Below are positions 61,464 through 64,000 of a stretch of 64,000 nucleotides of DNA, piece by piece (the first letter of the stretch is position 1; each line of letters starts with the position of its first letter). The stretch lies in NCBI RefSeq assembly GCF_014529705.1, contig NZ_JAANIH010000012.1, positions 1 through 64,000 of the forward strand, read 5' to 3'. The translations under genes and the position numbers were made by a program. This DNA is from Bradyrhizobium campsiandrae (GTDB lineage: Bacteria; Pseudomonadota; Alphaproteobacteria; Rhizobiales; Xanthobacteraceae). The notes below the pieces were generated by a model, which was not told where the DNA came from, ran no database searches, and worked only from the letters and a program-made list of their open reading frames with translations.

Positions 61464-63266
61464 TCACTCGAACAACGGCGCCAATTCCATCTGCGGCACC
61501 AGCACGAGACCCTTGTCGGTGATGCGAATTTCCGGAATGACCGATAGGGGAATCAAATTGAAGCCCATGTAGGGAATGGTGCAGCCGGCGTCCGTCCATT
61601 CCTTCTTCAGCGCCTTGACTTCTTCAGCCACCTCGGTGACGCGCTTGTCGGAAAGCAGGCCCGCGATCGGCAGCGGCACCAGCGCCCTCACCCTGCCGTC
61701 GGCGACGACGCAGACGCCGCCTTGCTGCGCCTTGATCGCTGAGATCGCCACCTGCATGTCCGCTTCGTTCGTACCGGCGACGATGATGTTGTGGCTGTCG
61801 TGGCCGACGCTGGAGGCGACTGCTCCGCGCTTCAGGCCGAAATCCTTCAGAAGACCATAGGCGATATTGCCGGCTGACTTGCCGTGGCGCTCGACCACGG
61901 TAACGAAGCACAGGCCGTAGCGCGCGAACAATTCCGGCCAGTCCTTCGCCGGCTCGATCGCGACTTTCTCGTGGATCAGCGTGATGCCGGGCAACGCGGT
62001 CTTGATCGCATTGACGGTGCAGGCCTTCGCCGGCAGCTCCGGCGTCAGCTTCATCGTCTCCGGCAGCTTGACGGTGACATAGGCCGCATCAGGATATTGA
62101 TAGCGCTGAGACAGCGCCCGATCGAGACGCGACGTGATCTTGCGGTTCTCGACCATCAGCTCGCCGCCATACCAGGTCGATTGCGGCTTGAGCTGGTCGT
62201 CCATCAGCACGAGGTCGGCGCGGCGGCCGCCGCCGAGCCCGCCGATATCGCCTTCCATGCCGAAGCGCGTTGCGCCGTGCAGCGAGCCCATCGACCAGGC
62301 CTGCTCCGGCGACATCCCCGCCTTCACGGCTTCGCGCACCACCCAATCGAGGCCAAACAGCAGAAGGTCATCGGCGTCGCGATCGTCCGTGCACACCGCG
62401 GTGCGCTTGTGCGAGGCGCCGAGTTCGGTGATGGTCCGGATCGCCTGCGGCAGCGAATGCCACGGTGTCGTTGGCGGGCCGCCGCGCAGGAAGACCCAGA
62501 CGCCGGCGTCGAGCAAATCGTCGGCGATATCGCGGTCGATCGCTTCATGGGTATCGGTGACGCCTGATGCCGCGTAGGCCGCGACGAATTCGCGGCCGTA
62601 GACATGGCCGGACACCGGCCGCCCGCGCTTCAAGGCCGCGGCCAGGATGGCGTGGCTGCGCTCGTCGCCCATGGTGACAGGCACGAAATCCATTTTCTCG
62701 CCGAGCGCCACTGCTTCCGGCCAGCGGTCGAACAGCCCGGCGATCTTGTCGGGCGTAAGATCGCCGCCGGCGGTCTCCAATTCCGCGGAGGTCGCGGGCA
62801 CCGTCGAAGGCACCGTCAGGAAGATCGAGAGCGGCGCCTCGCGGGCATCCTCCAGCATTGCCTCGACGCCGGCGACGTCCATCACGTTGCCGATCTCGTG
62901 GCTGTCGCAGAAGATCGTGGTGGTGCCGTTGAGCAGTGCGGCTTCCGCATAGGCGCAGGCCGTCACCATCGAGGATTCGATATGGATATGCGGATCGACC
63001 AGCCCCGGCGCGATGATGCCGCCGGCGGCATCATACAGCGGCACGTCTCTCCATGCCTTCTTCGCCGTGCCTGACGGCTTCACCGCGGCGATGCGGCCGC
63101 CTGATATCCAGACCTCCCGTCCCGGATGGATCCGCTCCGAATAGGTCGAAAGCACCCGGGCGCCCGTGATGACGAGGTCGGGCGCGAGGCGCGCGGATGC
63201 GACATCGGCAAGACGGCGCGTCATCGCATGCAGCGGCGCGACGGAGAAACGGGTGAGTTTAGTCAT
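61464..63266 (-). CDS. ade: Adenine deaminase
   Basis: A 600-residue amidohydrolase. The metal-binding motif P-H-I-H-I-E-S-S-M near residue 90 is followed by [10 protein letters not shown]. The C-terminal part has [12 protein letters not shown] and a final V-P-Q-M-E-L. This is the adenine deaminase pattern, and the length is normal. It converts adenine to hypoxanthine and ammonia. Purine breakdown ends in glyoxylate, so adjacency to the gcl operon is functionally sensible. It is divergent from the gene at 63499, with a 232-base spacer. Confidence 0.93.
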   Translation of the reverse strand: MTKLTRFSVAPLHAMTRRLADVASARLAPDLVITGARVLSTYSERIHPGREVWISGGRIAAVKPSGTAKKAWRDVPLYDAAGGIIAPGLVDPHIHIESSMVTACAYAEAALLNGTTTIFCDSHEIGNVMDVAGVEAMLEDAREAPLSIFLTVPSTVPATSAELETAGGDLTPDKIAGLFDRWPEAVALGEKMDFVPVTMGDERSHAILAAALKRGRPVSGHVYGREFVAAYAASGVTDTHEAIDRDIADDLLDAGVWVFLRGGPPTTPWHSLPQAIRTITELGASHKRTAVCTDDRDADDLLLFGLDWVVREAVKAGMSPEQAWSMGSLHGATRFGMEGDIGGLGGGRRADLVLMDDQLKPQSTWYGGELMVENRKITSRLDRALSQRYQYPDAAYVTVKLPETMKLTPELPAKACTVNAIKTALPGITLIHEKVAIEPAKDWPELFARYGLCFVTVVERHGKSAGNIAYGLLKDFGLKRGAVASSVGHDSHNIIVAGTNEADMQVAISAIKAQQGGVCVVADGRVRALVPLPIAGLLSDKRVTEVAEEVKALKKEWTDAGCTIPYMGFNLIPLSVIPEIRITDKGLVLVPQMELAPLFE

Positions 63267-63498
63267 CGGAACTCCCGGCTGGCAGGGGGTCGTCCGGCAA
63301 TGGTTGCGCCCTCGGACGGCAGGGGCAACTCAATTAAAACGGCACTTCTGCTTACGCATTGGGCATGACCTGCAACCGGCGTGCGCGACCGCCACGGCCC
63401 ATCGACGGCCGCGGAAGCTTAGCACAGTACCTCCGCCTTCCCAGATCCGATACAGCTTCAAATGAACTTCCCCCTGACAGCTGCGACCAACTCAGGCC

Positions 63499-64000
63499 AT
63501 GCTGAGACTCCTCGCCCTTCCCATCGAGATATTGCGGATCGCCTTTTATGCGTTGCAGGGTCTTGTCGACGCGCTGCGGGCGCGCAACCGGCTGAATCTG
63601 GAATTCAACGTCCTCGTCAACGCGCCGCGCGATGCGGTGTGGCAGTTCAGCACCGCTGATCGCATGGTGCTGGATGGCCCGCCCGTGCTCGAAATCTCGC
63701 GCGAACCCGTCCCCGACAGCGACGGTCTTTGGCTGACGCGCCTCCTTGTCAGCGGCCAGCCCCGGACCCAGGGCGTTTCGCGCGAGCTCGTACGTGACGA
63801 AGCCAAGGGCGTCATTGTCGCGCAAGCGGTGGCGCACGAGCTCTCCGTGCCTCCTGAAGGCGGCCGCAACGTCAAATCGGGGATGCGCATCGAAGCAACG
63901 GCGCAGGGTACATCGCTCACCGTTTTCAGCGAGATGACGGTGAGCTCCTTCCGCGACCGCGTCATCTATCCGATTGGGCTGCAGCGAATGGCCATTCTGA
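63499..64000 (+). CDS. SRPBCC-like (polyketide cyclase/START-type) protein, truncated by window end
   Basis: The ATG at 63499 opens a frame that stays open to the end of the window (over 167 codons). An N-terminal hydrophobic/amphipathic stretch (L-R-L-L-A-L-P-I-E-I-L-R-I-A-F-Y) is followed by L-E-F-N-V-L-V-N-A-P-R-D-A-V-W-Q-F, the start pattern of SRPBCC ligand-binding domains, and later strands such as G-L-W-L-T-R-L-L. Function cannot be assigned, and the 3' end is missing. It is divergent from the adenine deaminase gene. Confidence 0.6.
   Translation, partial: MLRLLALPIEILRIAFYALQGLVDALRARNRLNLEFNVLVNAPRDAVWQFSTADRMVLDGPPVLEISREPVPDSDGLWLTRLLVSGQPRTQGVSRELVRDEAKGVIVAQAVAHELSVPPEGGRNVKSGMRIEATAQGTSLTVFSEMTVSSFRDRVIYPIGLQRMAIL

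Overview
The window looks like chromosomal DNA of a Bradyrhizobium-type alphaproteobacterium (Nitrobacteraceae). This rests on the high GC content, the dense set of ABC importers with tightly overlapping ATGA gene junctions, the catabolic gene content, and several families of short palindromic intergenic repeats of the kind common in that group. No rRNA, tRNA, CRISPR array, transposase or phage integrase was seen. It reads as a catabolic region of mostly ordinary metabolic genes with one foreign-looking insert.

Layout, left to right. 1-8342 (+): the tail of an esterase-like hydrolase, then an IclR regulator with a polyamine/opine-type ABC importer (two permeases, Tat-exported binding protein, ATPase) coupled to AroM, DUF917 and hydantoinase A/oxoprolinase genes. 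8633-9880: a c-type cytochrome and a small GIY-YIG gene framed by direct copies of a palindromic repeat. 9905-17010 (-): a Dpp/Opp-type peptide importer with an amidase. 17123-26620 (-): a polyol cluster (fructokinase, FGGY pentulose kinase, SDR polyol dehydrogenase, SmoK/G/F/E-type importer, SorC-family regulator, HAD phosphatase) with a clear candidate SorC operator. 26865-39186 (-): a long pentose/galactose locus carrying two monosaccharide importers (ChvE-MmsA-MmsB and YtfQ-YtfR-YtfT-YjfF types) around a FadR-type regulator, an aldose 1-dehydrogenase, aldose epimerase and SMP-30 lactonase. This is the front half of a non-phosphorylative aldose oxidation pathway. A XylX/AraD1-like FAH-family dehydratase gene (42193-43365) that could continue the pathway lies just beyond.

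39187-42192 separates these two parts of the sugar locus. It is visibly more AT-rich and holds a gene for a membrane-attack-complex/perforin (MACPF) protein with a canonical W-G-T-H-Y-x6-G-G signature and a C-terminal module of apparent internal repeats. A gene for an 82-residue protein with a basic N-terminus and very acidic C-terminus follows immediately. This two-gene cassette is the strongest candidate for an undescribed system here.

43507-64000: a UPF0324 (YeiH-type) permease, a HAPMO-like Baeyer-Villiger monooxygenase with a long N-terminal extension, a divergent alanine dehydrogenase/Lrp pair, a Tat-type bicupin oxalate decarboxylase, an arginine-type decarboxylase preceded by a perfect 15-bp inverted repeat and followed by a GNAT acetyltransferase, an orphan FlgC-like protein, a 2-hydroxyacid dehydrogenase, a two-subunit ThDP decarboxylase (ComD/ComE-like), a VanZ-like protein, and the glyoxylate pathway (tartronate semialdehyde reductase, hydroxypyruvate isomerase, glyoxylate carboligase) next to adenine deaminase. 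The window ends inside an SRPBCC-like gene.
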